Shown piece after piece: positions 36,288 through 44,390 of a DNA stretch of 64,000 bases (within the stretch, counting starts at the first letter, position 1; the number at the start of each line of letters is the position of its first letter). Origin of the DNA: Anaerolineales bacterium (GTDB lineage: Bacteria > Chloroflexota > Anaerolineae > Anaerolineales > UBA11858); contig JANQED010000179.1 in NCBI GenBank assembly GCA_028278545.1, positions 1 through 64,000 on the forward strand. The letters are read 5' to 3'. Under the pieces are notes generated by a model. The model was not told the origin of the DNA. It was given only the letters and a program-made list of their open reading frames with translations, and did not search any database. The translations under genes and the position numbers were made by a program.

Positions 36288-37778
36288 ATGCAGTTTCCGA
36301 TCATAAGTGTTATTGTCTTCACTCCGATTATCACCGGGCTGCTGATCTTCCTGTTGCCCGGAGAGCGCAAGACTGAGATCCGCGTTACGGCCCTGGCTGC
36401 CGCGGCCTTCGCCTTGGCCCTCTCGATCTGGATGTATTTCTCGTACGATACCGCCGCTGGCGGCTATCAATTCGTTGAGAAGTACAACTGGCTCCCCCAA
36501 CTGGGGATTTCCTATTACGTGGGTGTAGACGGGATGAACACTCCCCTGGTCTTGTTGACGGGTGTGGTGATGTTCACCGGGGTATTGATCTCCTGGGGCA
36601 TCGACGACCGGCCGCGTGAATTCTTTGGCTTCCTCTTCATCCTGGCTACCGGCGTCTTCGGGGTTTTCGTAGCCCTGGATATGTTCATGCTGTTCTTCTT
36701 CTACGAGATCGCGGTCTTCCCCATGTATTTGTTGATCGCCATCTGGGGCTGGAAAGTCACCAGGGAGTATGCCGCCATGAAGCTGACCCTGTACCTGTTC
36801 ATCGGGTCGGTGATCTCTTTGGTCGGCGGGTTGGCGATGTTCTTCGCCTCTGGGATGGGGACATTCGATATGATTGCCCTTGAAGGAGCCGGGTTCTCCC
36901 TTGCCTTCCAGAAGTTCTGGTTTCCCTTTGTGTTCCTGGGCTTTGCCGTCCTCGGTGGTATCTGGCCTTTCCACAACTGGTCCCCTGATGGGCACGTGGC
37001 AGCCCCAACGGCGGTCTCGATGTTCCATGCTGGGGTGCTGATGAAGCTTGGGGCCTTCGCCGCTCTCCGGGTTGGGATCATGCTCTTGCCCGAAGGCGCT
37101 AAATTCTGGATGCCCTGGATCATCTTGCTGACCATTGTCAACGTGGTGTATGGCGCTTTCATCGCCATGGTGCAGACCGACTTCAAATATGTGATTGGTT
37201 TCTCGTCGGTCTCCCACATGGGACTGGTAGCCATGGGTTTCGCCACGCTCAACCGCGAAGGCATGATCGGCGCAGGTGTGCAGATGTTCTCTCACGGCGT
37301 GATGACGGCGCTCTTCTTTGCTGTTGTTGGCATGATCTACGACCGGGCGCATACCAGGGAGATCCCGGAATTAGGAGGCTTTGCCAAGAAGATGCCCATT
37401 GTGGCGATTGCCTTCGTGGTTGGCGGCCTGGTCTCTATGGGGATGCCGGGCTTCTCCGGTTTTGTGGCCGAGTTCCCCATTTTTATGGGCGTCTGGAAGT
37501 ATAGGCCCTGGATAGCGGTTGTTTCTGGAATTTCGATCGTCATCACAGCTTCTTATATCATCCGTATTATCACTAATGTTTTCTTCGGTAAGATGCCGGA
37601 GCACTTCGAAAAAGGCGACGACCATCACGAACCGATTGATGATGTGATCGCTTTGGACAAAGTGGCCCTGGTGCTGCTGGCTGGCATATTAATCGCCGTC
37701 GGCATCTTCCCCTCGCTGATGGTCCCCATGGTGGAAACTGGCGTTGAAAACATTTTGCGCCTGCTAGGAGGTGCATAG
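36288..37778 (+). CDS. NADH-quinone oxidoreductase subunit M, second divergent copy
   Basis: A 496-aa NuoM-type antiporter subunit. E140 in FFFYEIAVFPMY, the TM8 Lys253 in GVLMKLGAFA and the TM12 Glu in GFSGFVAEFPIF are retained. The central TM7 lysine is replaced: Leu222 in VLGGIWPFHNWSPDGH aligns with K249 of the first copy. A His/Asp-rich loop near the C-terminus (HFEKGDDHHEPIDD) is also distinctive. Tandem nuoM genes are known in several phyla, where a complex with an extra pumping module has been proposed. Its TAG stop shares a base with the GTG start of nuoN. Confidence 0.92.
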   Translation: MQFPIISVIVFTPIITGLLIFLLPGERKTEIRVTALAAAAFALALSIWMYFSYDTAAGGYQFVEKYNWLPQLGISYYVGVDGMNTPLVLLTGVVMFTGVLISWGIDDRPREFFGFLFILATGVFGVFVALDMFMLFFFYEIAVFPMYLLIAIWGWKVTREYAAMKLTLYLFIGSVISLVGGLAMFFASGMGTFDMIALEGAGFSLAFQKFWFPFVFLGFAVLGGIWPFHNWSPDGHVAAPTAVSMFHAGVLMKLGAFAALRVGIMLLPEGAKFWMPWIILLTIVNVVYGAFIAMVQTDFKYVIGFSSVSHMGLVAMGFATLNREGMIGAGVQMFSHGVMTALFFAVVGMIYDRAHTREIPELGGFAKKMPIVAIAFVVGGLVSMGMPGFSGFVAEFPIFMGVWKYRPWIAVVSGISIVITASYIIRIITNVFFGKMPEHFEKGDDHHEPIDDVIALDKVALVLLAGILIAVGIFPSLMVPMVETGVENILRLLGGA

Positions 37779-39232
37779 TGGGTAGTATCACTTCGACCAT
37801 GATCCTGGCAATTTTGCCGGAAATCTTATTGCTCGTTTTAGCTGGATTGGTGCTGCTGTTGGACGCCATCTGGTCTGATGCCGAGGACAGGCGGCGCGGG
37901 CTGGGCTGGCTGACCGCAGGAGGGTCGCTGTTGGTCCTGCTCCTCAGCCTGATGTTTGCATCCCCAGGGGGGTCCAATGAGCTGATCTGGGGTGGGATGC
38001 TGCGCCACGATTGGATCGGTTTCGTCTTCAAGATGGTCTTCATCTTCGGTGCGGCGATCACTGCGCTGTTTGCCATGGACGTGGAGGGCTTAGGGAAGCG
38101 TGGCGAGTTCTACTTACTGCTGTTGATCTCCACCATCGGTATGAACCTGATGGCTACCTCTGCTGACCTGATCATGCTCTACCTGGCCATCGAGACTACT
38201 TCGATCCCCATGTACATCCTGGCCGGTTTCTTCAAGCAAGATGATAAATCTACCGAGGCGGGCTTTAAATATCTGTTGTTCGGCGCGATGACCTCGGCGA
38301 TCATGCTGTACGGTTTCAGCCTGCTTTACGGCTTTACAGGTGTGACCGGCTTATATGACCTGGCTTTAGCCATTCAAACTGGCGCACTGAATTCTGGCGT
38401 GCTGATTTTGAGCCTGCTGCTGGTCTTGGTGGGATTCAGCTTCAAGATTTCCGCCGTGCCGTTCCATTTCTGGGTCCCGGATGTCTATGAAGGTGCGCCG
38501 ACTCCCGTAGCTGGTTTCCTCTCTACGGCCTCCAAGGCAGCCGGCTTTGCCGTTTTGGTGCGCGTCCTGATGGGCACCTTCCCAGCCCTCAGCGGGCAGT
38601 GGTCGCTGCTGATCGCGGTTATCGCCACCATCACCATGACGTTGGGCAATGCCATCGCCCTGGCGCAAAAGAACATCAAACGACTGCTGGCCTACTCGTC
38701 GATTGCCCACGCCGGGTATATCCTGGTCGGTGTGGTTACTTTCTCCGAGTTAGGCGTCACCAGCGTCGTTTTTTATCTGATCGCCTATCTGCTCACCAAT
38801 CTGGCTGCTTTTGGCGTGGTGGTGGCCGCCTGGCGCACGCTTGGGTCGGATGAGATGGAAGCCTATGACGGCCTCAGTCGCCGTTCACCGGCTCTCGCTC
38901 TGGCCATGTTGGTAGCCCTCCTGTCCCTGGCGGGGATGCCGCCTTTCGGCGGTTTCATCGCCAAGGTGCTGGTCTTCGCTGCGGCGGTCGATGCTGGTTA
39001 TGTCTGGCTGGCCTTCGTGGGCGTGCTCAACTCGATCGTGGGCTTATATTACTATTTGATCGTGCTCAAGCGAGTTTACCTCTATCGCTCAGAGCAAGAA
39101 GATGTGCCAGTGCCGGTCACACGTCCTTACCGCCTGGCCCTGGTTGTCTTATCGGTGGGCATCGTCTTATTGGGGGCTTTCTTTGCCCCCTGGTTCACCT
39201 GGACTTCGGGCGCGGCGGGAGGGCTTTTCTAA
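37778..39232 (+). CDS. nuoN: NADH-quinone oxidoreductase subunit N
   Basis: The 484-aa antiporter-like subunit nearest the junction with NuoK/J. Conserved residues include the TM5 Glu in LYLAIETTSIPMYIL, the TM7 Lys in FSFKISAVPFHFWVPDVY and QKNIKRLLAYSSIAHAGY. GTG at 37778 is the start, with AGGAGGTG upstream and a one-base overlap with the previous stop. It is the last gene of this complex I cluster. Confidence 0.95.
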   Translation: MGSITSTMILAILPEILLLVLAGLVLLLDAIWSDAEDRRRGLGWLTAGGSLLVLLLSLMFASPGGSNELIWGGMLRHDWIGFVFKMVFIFGAAITALFAMDVEGLGKRGEFYLLLLISTIGMNLMATSADLIMLYLAIETTSIPMYILAGFFKQDDKSTEAGFKYLLFGAMTSAIMLYGFSLLYGFTGVTGLYDLALAIQTGALNSGVLILSLLLVLVGFSFKISAVPFHFWVPDVYEGAPTPVAGFLSTASKAAGFAVLVRVLMGTFPALSGQWSLLIAVIATITMTLGNAIALAQKNIKRLLAYSSIAHAGYILVGVVTFSELGVTSVVFYLIAYLLTNLAAFGVVVAAWRTLGSDEMEAYDGLSRRSPALALAMLVALLSLAGMPPFGGFIAKVLVFAAAVDAGYVWLAFVGVLNSIVGLYYYLIVLKRVYLYRSEQEDVPVPVTRPYRLALVVLSVGIVLLGAFFAPWFTWTSGAAGGLF

Positions 39233-39319
39233 GGTTAGGAAAGACCGGGTGTGGCTGGGCCGTTGATGAAGTCCTAAGCGTGCATCGGTCGTTGATCTGC
39301 CATCCCTGGCCCGTATAAG

Positions 39320-39349
39320 TTGACTGGTATCAACCCCCTGTGATACAAT
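39320..39349 (+). promoter_or_regulatory. Sigma-70-type promoter of the ATP synthase Fo genes
   Basis: TTGACT (39320-39325) and TACAAT (39344-39349) are separated by 18 bases. The ATG of the first gene starts at 39360, only 10 bases after the -10 box, and no Shine-Dalgarno sequence precedes it. The transcript is therefore predicted to be leaderless or nearly so. Confidence 0.75.
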
Positions 39350-39359
39350 CTCGCCCGCT

Positions 39360-39674
39360 ATGAGCCAAGCCAGCGATCCTTCGAAAAATCCCCTACGTCA
39401 GGTGTTTGGCGTTAGGACCGTCGTCCTTGGTGGGGAAATTGGTTGTCTGACTCTGATGATCGTCTTGGCAGCAGTTTTTGGGGGATTGTGGCTCGATCGG
39501 ACTTTGAGTACTGAAAAGCCCATTATTACGATCATACTGGTTTTGATTTCAGCACCGTTGGCGCTTGTCATCACCTATTGGCGGGCCATGCAAGCGGTGA
39601 AGGATATTCAGGCTAAACCTTCAGCAGAAGGGGAGGCCGAATCTATACAGAAGGAGGCCGAATCCGTTGAGTGA
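39360..39674 (+). CDS. AtpZ/AtpI-type ATP synthase accessory protein
   Basis: A 104-aa protein with two hydrophobic helices (about 27-45 and 54-72) and a charged C-terminal tail. Its place directly before atpB is that of AtpI/AtpZ proteins, which help assemble the c ring or move Mg2+/Ca2+. Sequence similarity across this family is weak, so the call rests on size, topology and position. Translation probably starts on a leaderless mRNA. The 3' end overlaps the atpB start by eight bases. Confidence 0.7.
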   Translation: MSQASDPSKNPLRQVFGVRTVVLGGEIGCLTLMIVLAAVFGGLWLDRTLSTEKPIITIILVLISAPLALVITYWRAMQAVKDIQAKPSAEGEAESIQKEAESVE

Positions 39675-40743
39675 CGATACGCAAAAAGAAAAACGGTTTG
39701 GAGTGAAACGCTGGATCGTTCTTGCTCTTGTGGCCGTGGGCATCTATGTGTCTTTTATGGGGCCCACATTCCTGCGACCGATTACCCCGGTCGTCGTTTT
39801 GCCGCCTGAGCCGACTGGCCTAGCCATCGGCGATTTTCAAATCACTAACACGATTCTGGCAACATTATTAGCTGATTTAGTTCTGTTGTTGATGGCTTTT
39901 GGAGCCTGGCGATTCGCCAGACGGGGAAAGTTGGTGCCGGAGGGGTTCTACAATGTTTTTGAGGCGATTGTGGAGTTCCTTTGGAATTCTGTTTCTGGCT
40001 CGGCGAGCACCAAATGGGCCAAACGGATGTTCCCCATCGTCGCCACCATCTTTTTATTGGTCTTGTCAGCCAACATGATCAAGCTTCTGCCGGGGTTTGA
40101 GGCCATTGGTCAGTTGAAAGAGATGCACCTTCCGGGGACGGCATACGAACCCAAGCACCTTTTCGATATTGGCAGTTTAGGCGTTTACAGCCTGGATAAA
40201 GGCAAGCCCCACGAAGTCGCTGCTGGCCATGGTCAAGAAGATCTTGGCTACTCCGAGCAGGCCGCAGTTGTAGAAGAAGAGGCACATGAGGATGACCATG
40301 GGGGAGCGGAATTATGCACCAGTTGTGAGGTGGTCCCATTTTTGCGAGGCTCGGCCACTGATTTGAATTTCCCCTTTGCTTTGGCATTTATTACCGTGCT
40401 CGTGACGCAGGTTTTCGGTGTGTGGGCTTTGGGATTGAGTTATTTCGAGAAGTTCGTCCCCATCAGACAATTGATCAGCGGGGGCATCTTCGGAGGGATC
40501 AACTTTGCAGTCGGCCTCTTGGAGATCATCCTTGAGTTTGCCAAGATCCTCTCCTTTGGCTTCCGGTTGTTCGGCAATATCTTCGCTGGCACGCTGCTGC
40601 TCTCGATTATCGGTGTGCTGACGGCGGTCGCGCTGCCGGCTGGTCTATATCTCTTTGAGATCTTCTTTGGCGCTATCCAGGCCTACGTGTTCTTCTTGTT
40701 GGCCACTGTCTTCATCAGCGGCGCGCTGGAGAGCCATCACTAA
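39667..40743 (+). CDS. atpB: ATP synthase Fo subunit a with a large insertion
   Basis: Subunit a forms the proton half-channels against the c ring. The essential stator arginine is R300 in FGFRLFGNIFAGTL. The 358-aa protein is about 90 residues longer than E. coli subunit a. The extra length is a hydrophilic segment at about 145-223, rich in His, Glu and Asp with a CTSC motif at 217-220, just before the conserved PFLRGSATDLNF. The start is TTG at 39667, supported by AAGGAGG at 39651-39657 and overlap with the preceding gene. Confidence 0.93.
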   Translation: MSDDTQKEKRFGVKRWIVLALVAVGIYVSFMGPTFLRPITPVVVLPPEPTGLAIGDFQITNTILATLLADLVLLLMAFGAWRFARRGKLVPEGFYNVFEAIVEFLWNSVSGSASTKWAKRMFPIVATIFLLVLSANMIKLLPGFEAIGQLKEMHLPGTAYEPKHLFDIGSLGVYSLDKGKPHEVAAGHGQEDLGYSEQAAVVEEEAHEDDHGGAELCTSCEVVPFLRGSATDLNFPFALAFITVLVTQVFGVWALGLSYFEKFVPIRQLISGGIFGGINFAVGLLEIILEFAKILSFGFRLFGNIFAGTLLLSIIGVLTAVALPAGLYLFEIFFGAIQAYVFFLLATVFISGALESHH

Positions 40744-40780
40744 ATTTTGAATCAAAAAGAAAGCATTTTTGGAGGATAAA

Positions 40781-41023
40781 ATGGAGTATAACGAATTCTT
40801 TGTCGCAGGTATGAAATTGCTCGGTGCCGGGTTGGCTATGACAGGCGCGATTGGTGCCGGTGTTGGTGTCGGCATTGCGGCTTCCGGTGGTGTGCAGGCG
40901 ATGGGCCGCAACCCTGATGCTGCTCCAATCATTCAGACCAACATGATTCTGGGTATGGCCTTCGCCGAAGCCGTTGCGATCTACGCCCTGGCAGTTGCTC
41001 TGATCATCGTCTTCGCCGCATAA
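40781..41023 (+). CDS. atpE: ATP synthase Fo subunit c
   Basis: The 80-aa two-helix proteolipid that forms the rotor ring. The polar loop is GRNPDAAP, and the ion-binding carboxylate is E63 in MAFAEAVAIYAL. It lacks the TM1 Gln and the Ser/Thr after the Glu typical of sodium rings, so it is predicted to carry protons. GGAGG lies ten bases before the ATG at 40781; a TTG four codons earlier overlaps this site and is rejected. Confidence 0.95.
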   Translation: MEYNEFFVAGMKLLGAGLAMTGAIGAGVGVGIAASGGVQAMGRNPDAAPIIQTNMILGMAFAEAVAIYALAVALIIVFAA

Positions 41024-41036
41024 ACGGGAGTTCTCC

Positions 41037-41774
41037 ATGGAAAAATTGGGCATAAACCTAGGGTTTTTCATCTTCCAGATCCTGAACTTCACAGTTGTGG
41101 CTATCTTGTTATACGCCTGGGCATATAAACCCATCGTCAACATGCTTGAGGAGCGCAAGAAGAAGATCGCTCAGGGTCATGAAGACGCTCGTGTTGCCGC
41201 TGAGGCTCGCGAGAACGCCGAAGAGGAAGCCAATAAGATATTGGCAGACGCCCAGGCGGAAGCGAACAAGGTCGTGCAAGAGGCCACCGCACGCGCCGAC
41301 AAGGTGGGCGGCGAGGTCAAGGCAGAAGCCGAGGCAGAAGCTGCAAAAATGCGCGAAGAGGCTTTAGTTGAAGCGAAAGTTGAGCGCGACCGCATGTTGG
41401 CGGATATGCGCGGACAGATCGCTTCCTTGGCTGTTGCCGCCGCTCAGAAGCTGATCGGCGAGTCGATGGACGAAAAGCGTCAACATGCGCTGATTGATGA
41501 GTTCTTCTCCGGGGTACAGGACGGTAAGGTGATCGTCCTGGAGAGTGAGGGCCTTTCGGGTGCTTCTGCTGAGGTTACCAGTGCTGTACCGCTCACCGAT
41601 TCCGAGCAAAGTACCATCAAGCAGGATGTGCTTGCCAAGGTTGGCGAGCAGGCCACGGTGACCTTCCGGGTTGACCCCACCATCCTGGGTGGCCTGGTTC
41701 TGCGCGTTGGCGACAAAGTGCTGGATAGTTCCGTCGCGGGTCAGCTTGAAGAGCTGCGCCAGAGTTTAGGGTAA
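41037..41774 (+). CDS. atpFH: ATP synthase b subunit fused to the delta C-terminal domain
   Basis: A 245-aa stator protein. Residues 1-160 are a normal b subunit: one N-terminal membrane helix, a long charged coiled coil and LAVAAAQKLIGESMDEKRQHALIDEF-type end (shown here only in part). Residues about 177-245 match the C-terminal domain of delta/OSCP (VTSAVPLTDSEQ, VTFRVDPTILGGLVLRVGD, LDSSVAGQLEEL). The helical N-terminal domain of delta, which binds alpha, is missing, and no separate atpH exists in the window. A strong terminator follows, and the F1 genes lie 7.4 kb downstream. Confidence 0.88.
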   Translation: MEKLGINLGFFIFQILNFTVVAILLYAWAYKPIVNMLEERKKKIAQGHEDARVAAEARENAEEEANKILADAQAEANKVVQEATARADKVGGEVKAEAEAEAAKMREEALVEAKVERDRMLADMRGQIASLAVAAAQKLIGESMDEKRQHALIDEFFSGVQDGKVIVLESEGLSGASAEVTSAVPLTDSEQSTIKQDVLAKVGEQATVTFRVDPTILGGLVLRVGDKVLDSSVAGQLEELRQSLG

Positions 41775-41842
41775 CATTACTGCCTTGTTCGCAGTTGACA
41801 GTCTGATTTCTGGCTGTTAGCTGTGTTAAAAGGTCGATTAAG

Positions 41843-41872
41843 ACGCCCAAGGTGTTTACTTTGGGCGTTTTT
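41843..41872 (+). terminator. Intrinsic terminator after the Fo genes
   Basis: ACGCCCAA (41843-41850) pairs with TTGGGCGT (41861-41868) across a ten-base loop and runs into TTTTT. It is placed 69 bases after the b-delta stop and should end the Fo transcript, leaving F1 genes to another promoter. Confidence 0.85.
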
Positions 41873-41934
41873 GTTGTAAACTTTTGATTGTAGATTGGCT
41901 TCCTTGGGAGGGTTGCCAAGTAAGTGATCAAATT

Positions 41935-43503
41935 ATGCTAGATTCTTCGGCCGGAGTCCCGCTTGCATCCCTGATTCAACATCTACCAGGTGAAATCACT
42001 TACTCTGGTGTGAATATTTCGATCACCGGGGTTGCTCATGATTCGCGATTGGTCGAGCCAGGCGGGCTTTTTGTGGCCGTGCCAGGCTTGAACGTGGACG
42101 GCCATGACTATATCCCCCAGGCCATTGAACGCGGGGCGGCAGCCGTGGTGGGCACCCAGTCTCTTGAAGGGTTGGGCGTGCCTTATATACGTGTGGAGCA
42201 TTCCCCGCAGGCCTTGGCGACGCTCGCTGCCGCATTCTACGGTTTTCCCGCCCGCAAGCTGACGGTGATTGGCGTTACGGGCACCGATGGCAAGACGACG
42301 ACTTCGAATTTCATTTTTCAAATCTTGAAGGCCGCCGGTCTGAAGGTGGGCATGATCTCGACGGTCAATGTGGTAATCGGCGACCATGCGGCCGACACGG
42401 GTTTTCACGTCACTACGCCGGAGTCCCCGGATGTGCAGCGTTACTTGGCGCAGATGGTCGCGAGGGGGCTGACTCACGTCGTGCTGGAAGCTACTTCCCA
42501 CGGTTTAGCGCAAGACCGGGTGGCGGCCTGTGAATTCGATATTGGCGTGGTAACGAATATCACCCACGAGCATCTCGACTATCATGGCTCCTATGAGGCC
42601 TATCGCGAAGCCAAGGGACGCCTCATCACTGCATTGGTGGAGACCAGCCCCAAACCTCGCGGGAACATCCGCCTGGCAGTGCTCAATCACGATGACCAGT
42701 CTTTCGAGTATTTAAAGTCGATTTCCAAGCCCCCCACACGTCGGGCAATTTATGGTTTATCCCCCGAAGCAGATATCCGTGCCGAGGGAATCACTCATCA
42801 CCCTGAAGGGTTGAGATTCCGAGTTTTTGGTGATGATTTTTCCTTCGAAGCGCAGACCGCTCTGCTGGGGAGTTACAATGTCTCCAATATTTTGGCCGCG
42901 GTAGGGGCGACTGTGGTCGGCGTGGGCGTTGACCCGGACGCGGCCCGCGCCGGAATCGCCGCTTTGGCGGGCATCCCTGGACGGATGGAGTCCATCGACT
43001 TGGGGCAAGATTATCTGGCAATCGTCGACTTTGCCCACACGCCCAATGCCTTGAGACGCGCTTTGGAAGCGGCGAAGACCATGACCAATGGGAAGGTGAT
43101 TGCTGTGTTCGGCTCTGCGGGCTTGCGCGATCGCGAGAAGCGCCGCTTGATGGCCGAAATATCCGCTGAACTGGCTGATCTTACGGTGCTGACCGCTGAG
43201 GACCCGCGCACCGAATCTTTGGATGATATTCTGGCTGAGATGGCCCTTGGTGCTGTATCCAAGGGGGGTGAGGAAGGCCGAACCTTCTGGCGCGTTCTCG
43301 ACCGCGGTGACGCGATTCGTTTTGCGCTCAACCTGGCACAATCGGGTGATCTGGTGATCGTGTGCGGCAAAGGGCATGAACAATCCATGTGCTTCGGCGA
43401 GATCGAATACCCTTGGGATGACCGAAAAGCCGTGCAGGCGGCGCTGGCCGAAATCTTAGGAATGGAGGGGCCGGAGATGTCCTGGCTGCCGACTTCAAAG
43501 TAG
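41935..43503 (+). CDS. murE: UDP-N-acetylmuramyl-tripeptide synthetase (MurE)
   Basis: MurE adds the third amino acid to UDP-MurNAc-L-Ala-D-Glu in peptidoglycan synthesis. The 522-aa protein has the ATP loop GVTGTDGKTTT, TTPESPDVQ, EATSHGLAQDR, THEHLDYHGSYEAYREAK (with the Lys usually carbamylated) and KGHEQ. The substrate-selecting motif that reads DNPR in diaminopimelate-type enzymes is EDPR here, so the added residue may differ, for example ornithine; this is uncertain. The ATG at 41935 is preferred to an upstream TTG, and no strong ribosome site is seen. Confidence 0.92.
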   Translation: MLDSSAGVPLASLIQHLPGEITYSGVNISITGVAHDSRLVEPGGLFVAVPGLNVDGHDYIPQAIERGAAAVVGTQSLEGLGVPYIRVEHSPQALATLAAAFYGFPARKLTVIGVTGTDGKTTTSNFIFQILKAAGLKVGMISTVNVVIGDHAADTGFHVTTPESPDVQRYLAQMVARGLTHVVLEATSHGLAQDRVAACEFDIGVVTNITHEHLDYHGSYEAYREAKGRLITALVETSPKPRGNIRLAVLNHDDQSFEYLKSISKPPTRRAIYGLSPEADIRAEGITHHPEGLRFRVFGDDFSFEAQTALLGSYNVSNILAAVGATVVGVGVDPDAARAGIAALAGIPGRMESIDLGQDYLAIVDFAHTPNALRRALEAAKTMTNGKVIAVFGSAGLRDREKRRLMAEISAELADLTVLTAEDPRTESLDDILAEMALGAVSKGGEEGRTFWRVLDRGDAIRFALNLAQSGDLVIVCGKGHEQSMCFGEIEYPWDDRKAVQAALAEILGMEGPEMSWLPTSK

Positions 43504-43523
43504 AACGAGCGTTCAACTCGTCC

Positions 43524-43552
43524 TTGACAGGCGATGGGCTTTACACTAGGAT
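43524..43552 (+). promoter_or_regulatory. Sigma-70-type promoter of the secreted protein gene
   Basis: TTGACA (43524-43529) and TAGGAT (43547-43552) are 17 bases apart. The predicted start of transcription is about 50 bases before the ATG at 43611, which has AAGGAG upstream. With the terminator at 44241 this makes a single-gene unit. Confidence 0.7.
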
Positions 43553-43610
43553 ATTCGCGCACTGCCCGAACGTCTGGGAATCTTACCAATCAGTGTAAGG
43601 AGTATTCAAA

Positions 43611-44207
43611 ATGAATGTACAGCGCATTTTCCGGGGGACAATTTTCTTGGTAACGCTGGCTTCGATCTTGGTTGCGACAGCATTGCCACAACGAATTGCC
43701 TTCGCCCAGGAAGATGTCGTCAGATTGACGATCGAAAATGAAAGTGACCGTGATATCTGGCTAAAACTTGAGGGCCCGGCCTATTACTATTTGCACGTTG
43801 GGGCCGGGGAGACGAAATCGTATACGCCATTGCGTGGCGATTATGATTACACTTTATATTCATGCGGCACCTTTGTCTCTGGAGAGATGATCCTCAACAC
43901 GCACAAAACGATGGAAGTGCCCAACTGTGGGCTTAAGGCCCATTTGGGTCAGGATCGCCCAGACACCTTCGACGCCGGTTCGATGTTGAATCTGGTCAAT
44001 ATCACTTTTGAGAATCAAACCGGCGGCTATATAACAATCATACTCGAGGGGCCCAGCGTGTTTGTATTTTCGTTCGCTCCCGGCGCAGAGGAAGAATACA
44101 CCATACCCATGGGCTTATATTCCTACTTCATGTATGGTTGTGGGAGCACTTATACTGGAAACGTGTTTGCTCGATTCCACAAAGTAAAGGAATTTACCTG
44201 CCCCTAA
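43611..44207 (+). CDS. Secreted protein with two tandem repeat domains (unknown function)
   Basis: The 198-aa protein has a signal peptide: a basic start, a hydrophobic stretch at about 10-26 and an ALPQRIAFAQ-type cleavage region near 32. The mature part consists of two similar units of about 70 residues. Unit 1 runs from VRLTIENES to VPNC and unit 2 from VNITFENQT to EFTC. Shared landmarks are (L)TxEN, LEGPxxxxxxxxxG, a Tyr-rich YxxxxYxCG segment and a C-terminal Cys. Each unit has two cysteines that could form a disulfide. No known family was recognised. It has its own promoter and a strong terminator. Confidence 0.8.
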   Translation: MNVQRIFRGTIFLVTLASILVATALPQRIAFAQEDVVRLTIENESDRDIWLKLEGPAYYYLHVGAGETKSYTPLRGDYDYTLYSCGTFVSGEMILNTHKTMEVPNCGLKAHLGQDRPDTFDAGSMLNLVNITFENQTGGYITIILEGPSVFVFSFAPGAEEEYTIPMGLYSYFMYGCGSTYTGNVFARFHKVKEFTCP

Positions 44208-44240
44208 TCCGATCAGTTTCTGAGGCTTAAAATAGCCAGA

Positions 44241-44274
44241 GACTCCCAAGGGTTCGAGCCTTGGGAGTCTTTTT
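44241..44274 (+). terminator. Strong intrinsic terminator
   Basis: GACTCCCAAGG (44241-44251) pairs perfectly with CCTTGGGAGTC (44259-44269), followed by TTTTT. It ends the transcript of the secreted protein gene. Confidence 0.92.
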
Positions 44275-44353
44275 GTAGCGAATTTATGGGACTCTCGTCA
44301 CCGTGTTAACAAGGGGTAAAAGTTGTTTATAATCCCATATTTGCTGAAATAAC

Positions 44354-44382
44354 AAAACGCCAAAGGATCATCACTTTGGCGT
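44354..44382 (-). terminator. Intrinsic terminator of tRNA-Pro
   Basis: On the minus strand, ACGCCAAAG (44382-44374) pairs with CTTTGGCGT (44365-44357) and is followed by a T-rich TTTGTT. It starts nine bases after the tRNA 3' end. Confidence 0.82.
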
Positions 44383-44390
44383 CTCGCCAG

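Noticed and set aside
36234-37352. A long open frame on the minus strand (about 370 codons)
   Set aside because: It is antisense to the second nuoM, has a His/Gln/Glu-rich translation typical of the reverse of membrane-protein codons, and has no recognisable domain.
40781-41023. Possible sodium-type c ring
   Set aside because: The TM1 Gln and the Ser/Thr after the TM2 Glu, needed for sodium binding, are absent.
44250-44260. GGTTCGAGCC in a terminator loop, resembling a tRNA T arm
   Set aside because: No other tRNA arms are nearby, and the long flanking stem with a T-run explains it as a terminator.
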